Origin: an uncultured Paraprevotella sp.
Lineage (GTDB): Bacteria > Bacteroidota > Bacteroidia > Bacteroidales > Bacteroidaceae
Assembly: GCA_944321565.1 (NCBI GenBank)
Contig: CALULT010000019.1
Coordinates: forward strand, 1 to 47,455
DNA length: 47,455 nt
Direction: 5' to 3'
The notes under the pieces were generated by a model. That model saw only the letters and a list, made by a program, of their open reading frames with translations, ran no database searches and was not told where the DNA came from. The position numbers and the translations under genes are program-made. Of this stretch, positions 8,239 through 16,018 are shown piece by piece. How positions within the stretch are numbered: the stretch's first letter is position 1; each line of letters begins with the position of its first letter.

Positions 8239-10362
8239 ATGCATACTGAATTCAGCAAGATGATCGCCTCTGCCCTTTCCGTTGCCGAAAGCCAGGTGGC
8301 GCATACGTTGGATTTGCTGGAAGATGGGGCCACCATCCCCTTCATCAGCCGCTATCGGAAAGAACGAACCGGCGGGCTGGATGAAGTGCAAATCGGCGAA
8401 ATCAAGCAAAGATTTGACAAGCTTTCCGAAATGGGAAAACGGAAAGCCACGATTATCTCCACCATAGAATCACAAGGCAAACTGAGCACTGAGCTGAAAC
8501 AGCGCATCGAGACGTGTTGGGATGCTACGGAGCTGGAGGACATCTATCTACCCTATAAGCCCAAAAGGCGCACACGGGCGGAAATAGCCCGCCAAAAAGG
8601 GTTGGAACCGCTCGCGCAAATCATCGCCCAACAAAAGGAAAACCGCATCCGGGAGGTTGCTGCCCGCTACGTGAACGGTCAAGTGAAAGACGCGGACGAA
8701 GCTTTGGCTGGGGCAACCGACATCCTTGCTGAGCGCATCAGCGAAGACGAACGGTCGCGGAATGCCGTCCGCCGTCAGTTCCGGCGTGATGCAGTCATCT
8801 CGGCCAAAGTGAACAAAGGCAAGGAGGAAGAAGGAGCCAAATATCGTGACTATTTCGGTTTCAGCGAACCTTTGAAGCGATGTTCTTCCCACCGCCTGTT
8901 GGCCATCAGGCGTGGCGAAGCCGAAGGCATATTGAAAGTAAGCATTTCGCCGGACGACGAAGCATGCCTTGCGGAGCTCTCACGTATTTGGATAAAGGGC
9001 AAAAACGATTGCGGAAGAATAATATCCGAGTCTGTTTCTGACGGTTACAAGAGGTTAATGAAACCATCCATCGAAACGGAATTCGCGGCATCTTCCAAAG
9101 AGAAAGCCGACGAAGAAGCTATCCGCGTGTTTGCCCGCAACCTCCACCAGTTGTTGCTGGCTCCGCCGTTGGGGCAAAAACGAGTGCTATCCATAGACCC
9201 CGGTTTCCGCACGGGATGCAAAGTCGTATGTTTGGACGCACAAGGAAACTTGTTGCATAACGAAACCATATTCCCACACCCTCCGCGCAACGAATATGCC
9301 CAAGCACAACGCAAACTGCAAAAACTGGTAGAACAATATGCCATACAAGCTATCGCCATTGGGAACGGCACTGCAGGAAGGGAAACGGAAAACCTGGTGC
9401 GCTCAATCCGTTTCGACCGCGCGGTGGACGCCTTTGTCGTGAGCGAAGACGGGGCTTCGGTTTACTCTGCTTCCAAAATCGCCCGCGAGGAGTTTCCGGA
9501 TTACGATGTTACCGTGCGTGGAGCTGTGTCTATCGGACGAAGGTTGATGGATCCTTTGGCAGAATTGGTAAAAATCGACCCTAAATCAATCGGCGTAGGG
9601 CAATACCAGCACGATGTGGACCAAACCAAACTGAAAGGCACGCTGGACCGCACGGTGGAATCATGCGTGAACGCCGTGGGAGTAAACTTGAACACAGCCA
9701 GCCGGCAACTGCTGACATATGTGTCCGGGCTAGGCCCGCAATTGGCACAAAACATTGTGGACTATCGCGCGGAGAACGGCCCTTTTGCCACACGGAAAGA
9801 TTTGATGAAAGTACATCGCATGGGTGCAAAAGCATTCGAACAATGTGCCGGATTCCTGCGCATTCCAAACGGGAAATACCCGTTGGACAACACCGCGGTG
9901 CATCCGGAACGCTACGCGCTGGTAGAACAAATGGCGCGGGATGCAGGAGTTTCCGTGGAAGGGCTGATTTGCGACAAATCCTTGCGGCAGCAAATCAAGT
10001 TGGACAACTACGTCACAGATGAGTGCGGGCTCCCTACCCTGACCGACATCATGGCGGAACTGGACAAGCCGGGACGTGACCCCCGCGATAAAATAGAAGT
10101 ATTCTCCTTTGACCCGAATGTGCGCGACTTGAACGACGTACATGAGGGCATGGTGTTGCCGGGCATAGTCTCCAACATCACGAATTTCGGCTGTTTCGTG
10201 GATATTGGCGTACATGAAAAGGGACTGGTGCACATCTCCCAACTGGCAGACCGCTACGTGAGTGACCCGAACGAAATCGTCTCGCTCCACCAACAGGTAA
10301 AAGTCCGTGTGTTGCAGGTGGATTACGAACGCAAACGGATTTCACTGACTCTTAAAATCTGA
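8239..10362 (+). CDS. tex: Tex-family RNA-binding transcription accessory protein
   Basis: A 707-residue nucleic-acid-binding protein of the Tex/YhgF family, linked in other bacteria to transcription, toxin expression and stress survival. Visible domains are a helical N-terminal part with YLPYKPKRRTRAEIARQKGL near 110-130, a YqgF-like RNase H fold from about 314 (RVLSIDPGFRTGCKVVCLD), helix-hairpin-helix motifs (VNLNTASRQLLTYVSGLGP to about 540), and a C-terminal S1 domain from about 634 (GIVSNITNFGCFVDIGVHEK). The length fits the family, which is usually 700-780. It is in the middle of the HU/SPOR-FHA-tex-HAD operon; its stop is directly followed by the next ATG, indicating coupled translation. 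Confidence 0.97.
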   Translation: MHTEFSKMIASALSVAESQVAHTLDLLEDGATIPFISRYRKERTGGLDEVQIGEIKQRFDKLSEMGKRKATIISTIESQGKLSTELKQRIETCWDATELEDIYLPYKPKRRTRAEIARQKGLEPLAQIIAQQKENRIREVAARYVNGQVKDADEALAGATDILAERISEDERSRNAVRRQFRRDAVISAKVNKGKEEEGAKYRDYFGFSEPLKRCSSHRLLAIRRGEAEGILKVSISPDDEACLAELSRIWIKGKNDCGRIISESVSDGYKRLMKPSIETEFAASSKEKADEEAIRVFARNLHQLLLAPPLGQKRVLSIDPGFRTGCKVVCLDAQGNLLHNETIFPHPPRNEYAQAQRKLQKLVEQYAIQAIAIGNGTAGRETENLVRSIRFDRAVDAFVVSEDGASVYSASKIAREEFPDYDVTVRGAVSIGRRLMDPLAELVKIDPKSIGVGQYQHDVDQTKLKGTLDRTVESCVNAVGVNLNTASRQLLTYVSGLGPQLAQNIVDYRAENGPFATRKDLMKVHRMGAKAFEQCAGFLRIPNGKYPLDNTAVHPERYALVEQMARDAGVSVEGLICDKSLRQQIKLDNYVTDECGLPTLTDIMAELDKPGRDPRDKIEVFSFDPNVRDLNDVHEGMVLPGIVSNITNFGCFVDIGVHEKGLVHISQLADRYVSDPNEIVSLHQQVKVRVLQVDYERKRISLTLKI

Positions 10363-11181
10363 ATGACCATGAAATATAAACTTCTAGTATTGGATTTGGA
10401 CGGGACACTGACCAACCAAAAGAAAGAAATCACGCCCCACACCCGCGACACGTTGTTGCGCGCACAAACCGAAGGGCTGAAAATCGTGCTGGCCTCAGGC
10501 CGTCCCACGTATGGCATTGCCCCTTTGGCCGAAGAATTGGAACTGGGGACACACGAAGGGTTCATCCTGTCCTACAACGGCGGGCAGATTATCGACTGGA
10601 AAACGCGGGAAATGATGTACGAGAACGTGCTCGACCCGCAAGTCTATCCTTATCTGCACGATTGTGCCCGAAAAAACGGTTTCATCATCCTGAGCTATAA
10701 AGGAGAATACATCGTGTCGGAAGACGCGGGCGACCCATATGTGCAACATGAAGCCTTCCTCAACAAGATGCCGAGCGTCACCGTGCCGAATTTCCTGGAT
10801 GTCATCAATTTCCCCGTCCCCAAATGCCTCATTGTAGGCAACCCGGAACCGCTCGCCGCCTTGGAAAAGAAAATGAAAAAAGACTTGGAAGGAAAGATGA
10901 ACGTGTTTCGTTCGGAACCATTCTTTTTGGAATTAGTGCCCAATGGCATAGACAAAGCCCGGAGCCTGTCTGTCTTGTTAGAGGAGTTGGGCATGACAAG
11001 GGAAGAGATGATTGCCGTGGGCGACGGATTCAACGATTTGTCCATGATTCAGTATGCGGGACTTGGAGTGGCCATGGCCAATGCCCAGGAAGTGGTTCGC
11101 CAAGCCGCCGACTACATCACGCTGTCTAACGAAGAAGACGGTGTGGCCGCCGTAGTGGACAAATTCTTCTTCAACGCATGA
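10363..11181 (+). CDS. Cof-type HAD-family sugar phosphatase
   Basis: A 272-residue cytoplasmic hydrolase of the Cof (HAD-IIB) group, which removes phosphate from sugar phosphates and similar metabolites. Motif I is LVLDLDGTLTN, with the nucleophile and acid/base Asp pair at residues 11 and 13. Motif II is the Ser in LASGRPTYG, and motif IV is GDGFNDLSM near 225. The large C2 cap lies between motifs II and IV. The first ATG touches the tex stop (TGAATG); a second ATG two codons on at 10369 is equally plausible. Substrate cannot be read from the sequence. Last gene of its operon; no obvious hairpin terminator follows, but a short tandem-repeat tract does. Confidence 0.93.
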   Translation: MTMKYKLLVLDLDGTLTNQKKEITPHTRDTLLRAQTEGLKIVLASGRPTYGIAPLAEELELGTHEGFILSYNGGQIIDWKTREMMYENVLDPQVYPYLHDCARKNGFIILSYKGEYIVSEDAGDPYVQHEAFLNKMPSVTVPNFLDVINFPVPKCLIVGNPEPLAALEKKMKKDLEGKMNVFRSEPFFLELVPNGIDKARSLSVLLEELGMTREEMIAVGDGFNDLSMIQYAGLGVAMANAQEVVRQAADYITLSNEEDGVAAVVDKFFFNA

Positions 11182-11258
11182 CCTATCATCGGAAAAGGAA
11201 CTGCCCAAGGAAAGACACTTCCCCGCTTGGGAACTCATCCACGAATGTTTCATCGGAA

Positions 11259-11371
11259 AAGTTAGTACTACTGACATGGCCAAGTCAGTTATCTTACTTG
11301 CCCAAGTCAGTTATCTTACTTTGCCAAGTCAGTATATCTTCTTTTTGGGAAGTTAGTATCTTTTGGTAACT
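11259..11371 (+). repeat. Degenerate 22-24-bp tandem repeats (AAGTCAGTTATCTTACTT)
   Basis: Five imperfect units start at 11259, 11282, 11304, 11326 and 11350. The core, AAGTCAGTTATCTTACTT, is exact in units 2 and 3 and degenerate in the others. In the core units CAAGT and ACTTG can pair around a 10-nt loop. A related sequence, TATCTTACTTCACCAAGTAAGATA, lies at the 3' end of ogt (24908-24931). The rest of the gap 11182-11454 holds no gene that I can support. Confidence 0.65.
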
Positions 11372-11454
11372 AACAAAAGAGATTCCATGTCCACATCATT
11401 CCGGAAACATGGTTTCATAACAAAACTAAAAGAGGAAAACAAAACGGGAGAAAA

Positions 11455-11487
11455 TTGGGAGGATTTTCTTTTTTTGTGCTATTTTTG
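11455..11487 (+). promoter_or_regulatory. Promoter of the FeoB-associated peptide
   Basis: TATTTTTG at 11480-11487 matches the -7 consensus; TTGG at 11455-11458 is 21 nt upstream. The start codon is 30 nt downstream. Confidence 0.55.
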
Positions 11488-11517
11488 CTTGCATCAACCA
11501 TAGACAAGTTAAAAAAA

Positions 11518-11724
11518 ATGTGGCATGACTACCTCGCATATCTTATCATCGCAGCGGCAGTATTCTATCTCGTACGCCAAGGCTACCTTGTGTTGCGGCA
11601 TCCCGAAAAGCATTCGTCGTGCGCATCTTGCACGGCCGATTGCAAACTGAAGGGCATGAAACGCCCTTCCCAAGCGGAGAAACGGCAAAACTGCACGAAA
11701 AAAGTCGAAAAATCGCGCAAATAG
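11518..11724 (+). CDS. FeoB-associated Cys-rich membrane peptide
   Basis: A 68-residue membrane peptide with one hydrophobic helix (YLAYLIIAAAVFYLVRQGYLVL), then a Cys cluster C-x2-C-x3-C (CASCTADCKLK) and a basic tail. This is the pattern of the FeoB-associated Cys-rich family, normally encoded next to feoAB and thought to assist ferrous iron uptake. Here no feo gene is adjacent. The ATG at 11518 starts right before the helix, behind an A8 tract; an earlier in-frame start at 11455 would place hydrophobic residues upstream and precede the promoter -7 box, so I reject it. The stop overlaps the tRNA-Cys promoter region. Confidence 0.75.
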   Translation: MWHDYLAYLIIAAAVFYLVRQGYLVLRHPEKHSSCASCTADCKLKGMKRPSQAEKRQNCTKKVEKSRK

Positions 11725-11754
11725 TTTGTATCTTGAAAAAAAGTTGTACCTTTG
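11725..11754 (+). promoter_or_regulatory. tRNA-Cys promoter
   Basis: TTTG (11725-11728), 18 nt, TACCTTTG (11747-11754). It lies right after the FeoB-associated stop codon and about 18 nt before the first tRNA. Confidence 0.75.
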
Positions 11755-11772
11755 CAGTCACAAAACGGAAAT

Positions 11773-11843
11773 GGTTCCCTGACCGAGTGGCTAGGTAACG
11801 GTCTGCAAAACCGTCTACAGCAGTTCGAATCTGCTGGGAACCT
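11773..11843 (+). tRNA. tRNA-Cys (GCA), copy 1
   Basis: A 71-nt cloverleaf. The acceptor arm is GGTTCCC/GGGAACC, the anticodon stem ACGGT/ACCGT with loop CTGCAAA (anticodon GCA), and the T-arm GCAG-TTCGAAT-CTGC. The discriminator base is T, the identity base of tRNA-Cys. CCA is not encoded. Confidence 0.97.
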
Positions 11844-11868
11844 CTTCCGCGATGATAAAGACAACAAT

Positions 11869-11939
11869 GGTTCCCTGACCGAGTGGCTAGGTAACGGTCT
11901 GCAAAACCGTCTACAGCAGTTCGAATCTGCTGGGAACCT
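11869..11939 (+). tRNA. tRNA-Cys (GCA), copy 2
   Basis: Identical in all 71 bases to the first copy and 25 nt downstream of it. The two are evidently processed from one transcript that ends at the hairpin at 11945-11986. A recent tandem duplication is likely, since the spacer is different from the flanks. Confidence 0.97.
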
Positions 11940-11944
11940 CTACG

Positions 11945-11986
11945 GCGGAAGGATGGCATCAAAACGGCAGCATCCTTCCGCTTTTT
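11945..11986 (+). terminator. Terminator of the tRNA-Cys transcript
   Basis: GCGGAAGGATG (11945-11955) pairs perfectly with CATCCTTCCGC (11971-11981), followed by TTTTT. The araC-type gene ends convergently at 11994, and the A-run is absent on its side, so it mainly serves the rightward transcript. Confidence 0.85.
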
Positions 11987-11993
11987 CATCCTG

Positions 11994-12896
11994 TCAATGC
12001 ACCACCTTCGAGCCTTTCCGGTATTCGTTAGGCGTAAGCCCTGTGGTTTTCTTGAATACCCGGCTAAAATAGGAGAAATCTTCAAAGCCCACAAGGTATG
12101 CAATTTCCTTCACCGGCAATTCACCGGCGATAAGCAACAATTGCGCCTTTTCGATTTTGCGCCGGATGATGAAGTTCACGGGCGTAACTCCCATTTCCTT
12201 CTTGAAAAGCCGGATGAAATAATTCTTCGAGACACAAAGCTCCTCGGCAATCTTGTCGATGTTGGCTTCGTCCGACAAGTGGTTCCTAATGAGCGCAACG
12301 GCTTTTTGAATCCGGTCGTCCGTAATAGTGACCCTCGGATGCGCATTTTTGAAGAAAGGCGCAAGCAATTGGTAAACAATGCCACGCGACATGATTTTGT
12401 TATACAGTGGACGTTGCTTGTTTTTAAGCAGGTTGGAAGCCAACGTCGGACTGTTGTCATACGTCGAAGGGTCCGAACCCGGCAGTTTCATGGTGGGGTT
12501 CAACGCATACAACTTCCTGAAAAGCGCCAAGCTCAAGTCGTCCCCTTCGATTTCCTCGGGCAAATCCCAATCTTCCAAAAATGAATGTTTCGTTTGGGGG
12601 TCTTCATAAATGTGCGCGTAATAATGGCTGAAGAGAGAGTCGCAGGCATAACTGTGCCTTGTAAATGCGGGGATGAAATACATGTTTCCTGCATGGAGTT
12701 CCACGACATGGCCGGGCAGGACGACCTGCGCCTCGCCTTCCACCACATAATAAAGGCGCGAAAAAGGGCTGCTGACATTCTTCCAGTTCCAATCCGCATT
12801 GTGCTGAGCCAGTCCCACATTGAGAACAAAGGGGTGAAACGAGTCTATATCTAATTCCATATTCGTCATTTTGAGTCCAATGATAGCAAATTCCAT
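11994..12896 (-). CDS. AraC-family regulator, divergent to the L-galactose operon
   Basis: A transcription factor of about 300 residues. The N-terminal half is a cupin-like ligand-binding domain (RLYYVVEGEAQVVLPGHVVEL, then MYFIPAFTRHSY). The C-terminal 100 residues are the double helix-turn-helix DNA-binding domain, with IDKIAEELCVSKNYFIRLFKK as the first unit and IAYLVGFEDFSYFSRVFKK plus the TGLTPNEYR motif as the second. The start is uncertain: ATGs at 12896, 12869 and 12860 are possible, and the last begins closest to the conserved domain. It is transcribed away from the L-galactose dehydrogenase gene with a 166-bp shared control region, the usual layout for a local activator. The inducer is probably L-galactose or a pathway intermediate (inference). 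Confidence 0.9.
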   Translation of the reverse strand: MEFAIIGLKMTNMELDIDSFHPFVLNVGLAQHNADWNWKNVSSPFSRLYYVVEGEAQVVLPGHVVELHAGNMYFIPAFTRHSYACDSLFSHYYAHIYEDPQTKHSFLEDWDLPEEIEGDDLSLALFRKLYALNPTMKLPGSDPSTYDNSPTLASNLLKNKQRPLYNKIMSRGIVYQLLAPFFKNAHPRVTITDDRIQKAVALIRNHLSDEANIDKIAEELCVSKNYFIRLFKKEMGVTPVNFIIRRKIEKAQLLLIAGELPVKEIAYLVGFEDFSYFSRVFKKTTGLTPNEYRKGSKVVH

Positions 12897-12988
12897 ACTT
12901 ACATCCAAACATTGGCAATTTAAATAGTCCTAAAAAGTATCGGAATGCTGACTTTTGCAGATATTGTTCTTGGATATGACAATAAAAT

Positions 12989-13021
12989 CCTATAATTTTA
13001 GGCCACGTTTTCCTACTTTTG
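12989..13021 (+). promoter_or_regulatory. Control region of the L-galactose operon
   Basis: A -7 box TACTTTTG lies at 13014-13021 with no TTTG at the right distance, as expected of a promoter that needs an activator. A near-perfect 14-bp palindrome CCTATAATTTTAGG (one mismatched pair) at 12989-13002 occupies the place of the missing -33 box. It is a candidate AraC-type or other operator; no direct repeats are obvious. Confidence 0.5.
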
Positions 13022-13062
13022 CGATGAAAACATAAAATTACTCATCTGTAAAAAGCAAAACT

Positions 13063-13995
13063 ATGCGGTATTCGTATTTAGGAAAAACCGGGTTGAAACT
13101 TCCGGTGCTAAGTTTCGGGGCATCCTCGCTGGGAGGCGTTTTCCATTCCATCCGTGAAGCGGACGGCATGCGGGCTGCGCTGACCGCAGTGGAAAACGGG
13201 ATGAACTTCATCGACGTGTCTCCCTATTACGGGCATTACAAAGCCGAAACCGTGCTGGGCAAGGTGTTGAAAGACCTGCCGCGCAGCTCTTTCATCTTGT
13301 CCACGAAAGTGGGACGTTACGGAAAAGACGGGGTAAACACGTGGGATTATTCCGCAAAAAAGGCGCAAGAAAGCGTGTATGAGAGCATGGAACGCCTGCA
13401 TGTGGACTACATCGACCTCATCAACGTGCACGACATAGAATTTGCCGACTTGCCGCAAGTGGCCAACGAAACCCTCCCGGCATTGGTGGAGCTGCGGGAA
13501 AAAGGCGTCGTGGGACACGTGGGCATCACCGACCTGCAGCTGGAAAACCTGCAATGGGTCATCGACCACGTGCCGGAAGGCACGGTGGAAAGCGTGCTCA
13601 ACTTCTGCCACTACACATTGAACGACGACAAACTGGCGGACTACCTGGACTATTTCGAAAGCAAAGGCATCGGCATCATCAACGCCTCGCCTTTCTCCAT
13701 GGGATTGCTGTCCGGGCGCGGGGCACCCGACTGGCATCCGGCTCCCGCCCCCTTGGCGGAAGCTTGCCGCAAGGCCGCCGAGTATTGCCAATCCCAAGGT
13801 TATCCCATTGAGAAGCTGGCCATCCAATACGCTGTCAGCGAGCCGCGCATCTGCACCACGCTGTTCAGTTCTGCCAACCCGGACAACGTACTGAAAAACC
13901 TGCGCTACATTGAAGAACCCATCGACTGGGAGCTGGTCAAGAAAGTAAAGGAGATCATCGGCGACCAGCAACGCGTGTCGTGGAAAAACACATAA
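13063..13995 (+). CDS. Aldo/keto reductase, probable L-galactose dehydrogenase
   Basis: A 310-residue cytoplasmic NAD(P)-dependent enzyme of the aldo/keto reductase superfamily. The catalytic tetrad is visible: D51 and Y56 in DVSPYYGHYKAE, K82 in STKVGRYG, and H123 in INVHDIEF. The order dehydrogenase, lactonase, Zn-alcohol dehydrogenase matches the L-galactose pathway worked out in Phocaeicola (Bacteroides) vulgatus (Bvu0219, Bvu0220, Bvu0222), in which this first enzyme oxidises L-galactose to the 1,5-lactone. The plant L-galactose dehydrogenase is of the same family. L-fucose is a plausible alternative substrate because it differs only at C6, but the downstream tagaturonate and altronate genes favour L-galactose. 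First gene of a six-gene operon; 18 nt separate it from the next gene. Confidence 0.88.
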   Translation: MRYSYLGKTGLKLPVLSFGASSLGGVFHSIREADGMRAALTAVENGMNFIDVSPYYGHYKAETVLGKVLKDLPRSSFILSTKVGRYGKDGVNTWDYSAKKAQESVYESMERLHVDYIDLINVHDIEFADLPQVANETLPALVELREKGVVGHVGITDLQLENLQWVIDHVPEGTVESVLNFCHYTLNDDKLADYLDYFESKGIGIINASPFSMGLLSGRGAPDWHPAPAPLAEACRKAAEYCQSQGYPIEKLAIQYAVSEPRICTTLFSSANPDNVLKNLRYIEEPIDWELVKKVKEIIGDQQRVSWKNT

Positions 13996-14013
13996 GAGGA
14001 AGGACGCCAACCA

Positions 14014-14937
14014 ATGGAATATACAATTATAGACGCACACTCCCATTTGTGGCTTTGGCAAGACACCGAAGTTGACGGGTTGCCCATCCGCACCCTTGAC
14101 GGCGGGCGGTCGCTCTTCATGGGCGAAATCCGGCAGATGGTTCCACCTTTCATGACAGATGGAAGAAACACCGCCGAGATTTTCCTCTCAAACATGAACT
14201 ATGCCCAAGTGGGCGCGGCCGTGGTGACACAGGAATATATCGACGGCATCCAGAATGACTACTTGAAACAAGTGCAGGAAAAATATCCCGGCCGGTTCCT
14301 GGTATGCGGTTTATGCGAATTTCGCCGTCCCGGCTTCCTCTCGCAGGCGCGTGAGCTTATCCGCGACGGCTTCCGCGCCATCAAGATTCCGGCCAACCGC
14401 CTGGATTTGCGTGAAGGGCGTGTGCCGCTCAACAGCGAGGAAATGATGGAGATGTTCCACCTCATGGAAGACCATCATATCATCTTGTCCATCGACATGC
14501 TGGAAGGCGACACCCAAACGGGCGAGATGAAAGAAGTCATTGCAGAGTGCCCGAAGCTGAAAATCGCCATCGGGCACTTCGGCATGGTCACGCGCCCTAA
14601 ATGGGAAGAACAAATCAAGTTGGCTTTGGCCGAAAACGTGTTCATCGAGTCGGGCGGCATCACGTGGCTGTTCAACGACGAATTTTATCCTTTCAAAGGC
14701 GCAGTGCGGGCCATCCGCGAAGCCGCCGGCCATGTGGGCATGCACAAACTGATGTGGGGCTCCGACTATCCGCGCACCATCACGGCCATCACCTACCGCA
14801 TGTCGTATGACTTCATCCTTAAGAGCGACGAACTCGCGGAAGAAGAAAAAGCCCTCTTCCTGGGCGAAAACGCCAAGACGTTCTACGGCTTCCACGATTT
14901 GCCCCGGTTGCCCTATATCAAAAACATGTCGGAATAA
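14014..14937 (+). CDS. Amidohydrolase, probable L-galactono-1,5-lactonase
   Basis: A 307-residue TIM-barrel hydrolase of the amidohydrolase superfamily, COG3618 group. The HxH pair after strand 1 is H9/H11 (IDAHSHLWLW). Other likely active-site residues are K124 (FRAIKIPANR), H188 (IAIGHFGM) and D251 (MWGSDYPRT). COG3618 includes characterised sugar lactonases (L-fuconolactonase, L-rhamnonolactonase, L-galactonolactonase). Here it would open L-galactono-1,5-lactone to L-galactonate between the dehydrogenases encoded on either side. Cytoplasmic; no signal peptide. The 29-nt gap to the next gene supports one transcript. Confidence 0.88.
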   Translation: MEYTIIDAHSHLWLWQDTEVDGLPIRTLDGGRSLFMGEIRQMVPPFMTDGRNTAEIFLSNMNYAQVGAAVVTQEYIDGIQNDYLKQVQEKYPGRFLVCGLCEFRRPGFLSQARELIRDGFRAIKIPANRLDLREGRVPLNSEEMMEMFHLMEDHHIILSIDMLEGDTQTGEMKEVIAECPKLKIAIGHFGMVTRPKWEEQIKLALAENVFIESGGITWLFNDEFYPFKGAVRAIREAAGHVGMHKLMWGSDYPRTITAITYRMSYDFILKSDELAEEEKALFLGENAKTFYGFHDLPRLPYIKNMSE

Positions 14938-14966
14938 ACATTAAAAGAAAAAAACAAAAACCAGAA

Positions 14967-15989
14967 ATGAAAGCATTACAGATAACATCCCCCCGCCATA
15001 CGACCCTGACGGAAATCGAAAAACCGACGTGTGCGGCCAATGAAGTGTTGCTGCGCATCAAATACGTGGGATTTTGCGGTTCAGACCTTAACACCTATCT
15101 CGGCAAAAACCCGATGGTCAAGCTTCCGGTCATCCCCGGGCACGAGGTCGGTGCCGTGATTGAAGCCACCGGGACGGACGTTCCGGCCAACCTGAAAGCC
15201 GGCATGAACGTCACGGTCAATCCTTACACCAGTTGCGGAAAATGCGCCTCCTGCCGAAACGGGCGCGTGAATGCCTGCGAGCACAACGAAACTTTCGGTG
15301 TGCAACGCAACGGCACAATGACAGAACTGGTGGCCGTTCCCTGGCAGAAAGTGATTGTAGCCGACGGGCTTTCCGCCCGCGACTGCGCACTGGTGGAACC
15401 GCTAAGCGTGGGATTCCATGCCGTGTCGCGCGCCGGGGTGACCGATACAGACACGGTCATGGTCATCGGGTGCGGCATGGTGGGGCTGGGAGCCATCGCG
15501 CGGTCTGCCATGCGCGGCGCACGGGTCATCGCAGTAGATATTGACAACGGGAAACTGAACGTGGCCCGCGCCATGGGGGCAACCTACACGCTCAACTCCC
15601 AAACGGAAAACGTCCATGCCGCCCTCCAGGATTACACAGGCGGTTTCGGCCCCGATGTGGTCATCGAAGCCGTAGGTTCTCCCGCCACTTACGTCACCGC
15701 TGTGGAAGAAGTCTCGTTCACTGGCCGTGTCGTATATATCGGCTATGCAAAAAGCGACGTGTCGTTCCAAACCAAGTTGTTCGTACAAAAGGAACTGGAC
15801 ATTCGCGGTTCACGAAACGCGCTACCCTCGGATTTCCGTGCGGCCATCCGTTTCCTGCAACAGGGAACATGCCCCATCGACGACCTCATCTCGGCCATTG
15901 CCCCGATTGAAGAAGGCGGAGACATGTTGGCCCAATGGGCGGAAGCACCGTCCAAGGTGTTCCGCATCTTGATAAAACTTGAAAAATAG
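14967..15989 (+). CDS. Zn alcohol dehydrogenase, probable L-galactonate 5-dehydrogenase
   Basis: A 340-residue medium-chain dehydrogenase. Catalytic zinc ligands are C37 (VGFCGSDLNTY), H59/E60 (PGHEVGAV) and E144 (LVEPLSVGFH). Structural zinc is held by C90, C93, C96 and C104 (CGKCASCRNGRVNAC). The NAD-binding GxGxxG motif is at VIGCGMVGLGAIA (about 167-179). The family includes E. coli LgoD (YjjN) and B. vulgatus Bvu0222, both of which oxidise L-galactonate to D-tagaturonate. The next gene uses D-tagaturonate, so the assignment is strongly supported by context. Related polyol or gulonate dehydrogenases cannot be excluded from sequence alone. Confidence 0.88.
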   Translation: MKALQITSPRHTTLTEIEKPTCAANEVLLRIKYVGFCGSDLNTYLGKNPMVKLPVIPGHEVGAVIEATGTDVPANLKAGMNVTVNPYTSCGKCASCRNGRVNACEHNETFGVQRNGTMTELVAVPWQKVIVADGLSARDCALVEPLSVGFHAVSRAGVTDTDTVMVIGCGMVGLGAIARSAMRGARVIAVDIDNGKLNVARAMGATYTLNSQTENVHAALQDYTGGFGPDVVIEAVGSPATYVTAVEEVSFTGRVVYIGYAKSDVSFQTKLFVQKELDIRGSRNALPSDFRAAIRFLQQGTCPIDDLISAIAPIEEGGDMLAQWAEAPSKVFRILIKLEK

Positions 15990-16018
15990 TATGGTTCATT
16001 CTTAAAAAAACGACAAAC

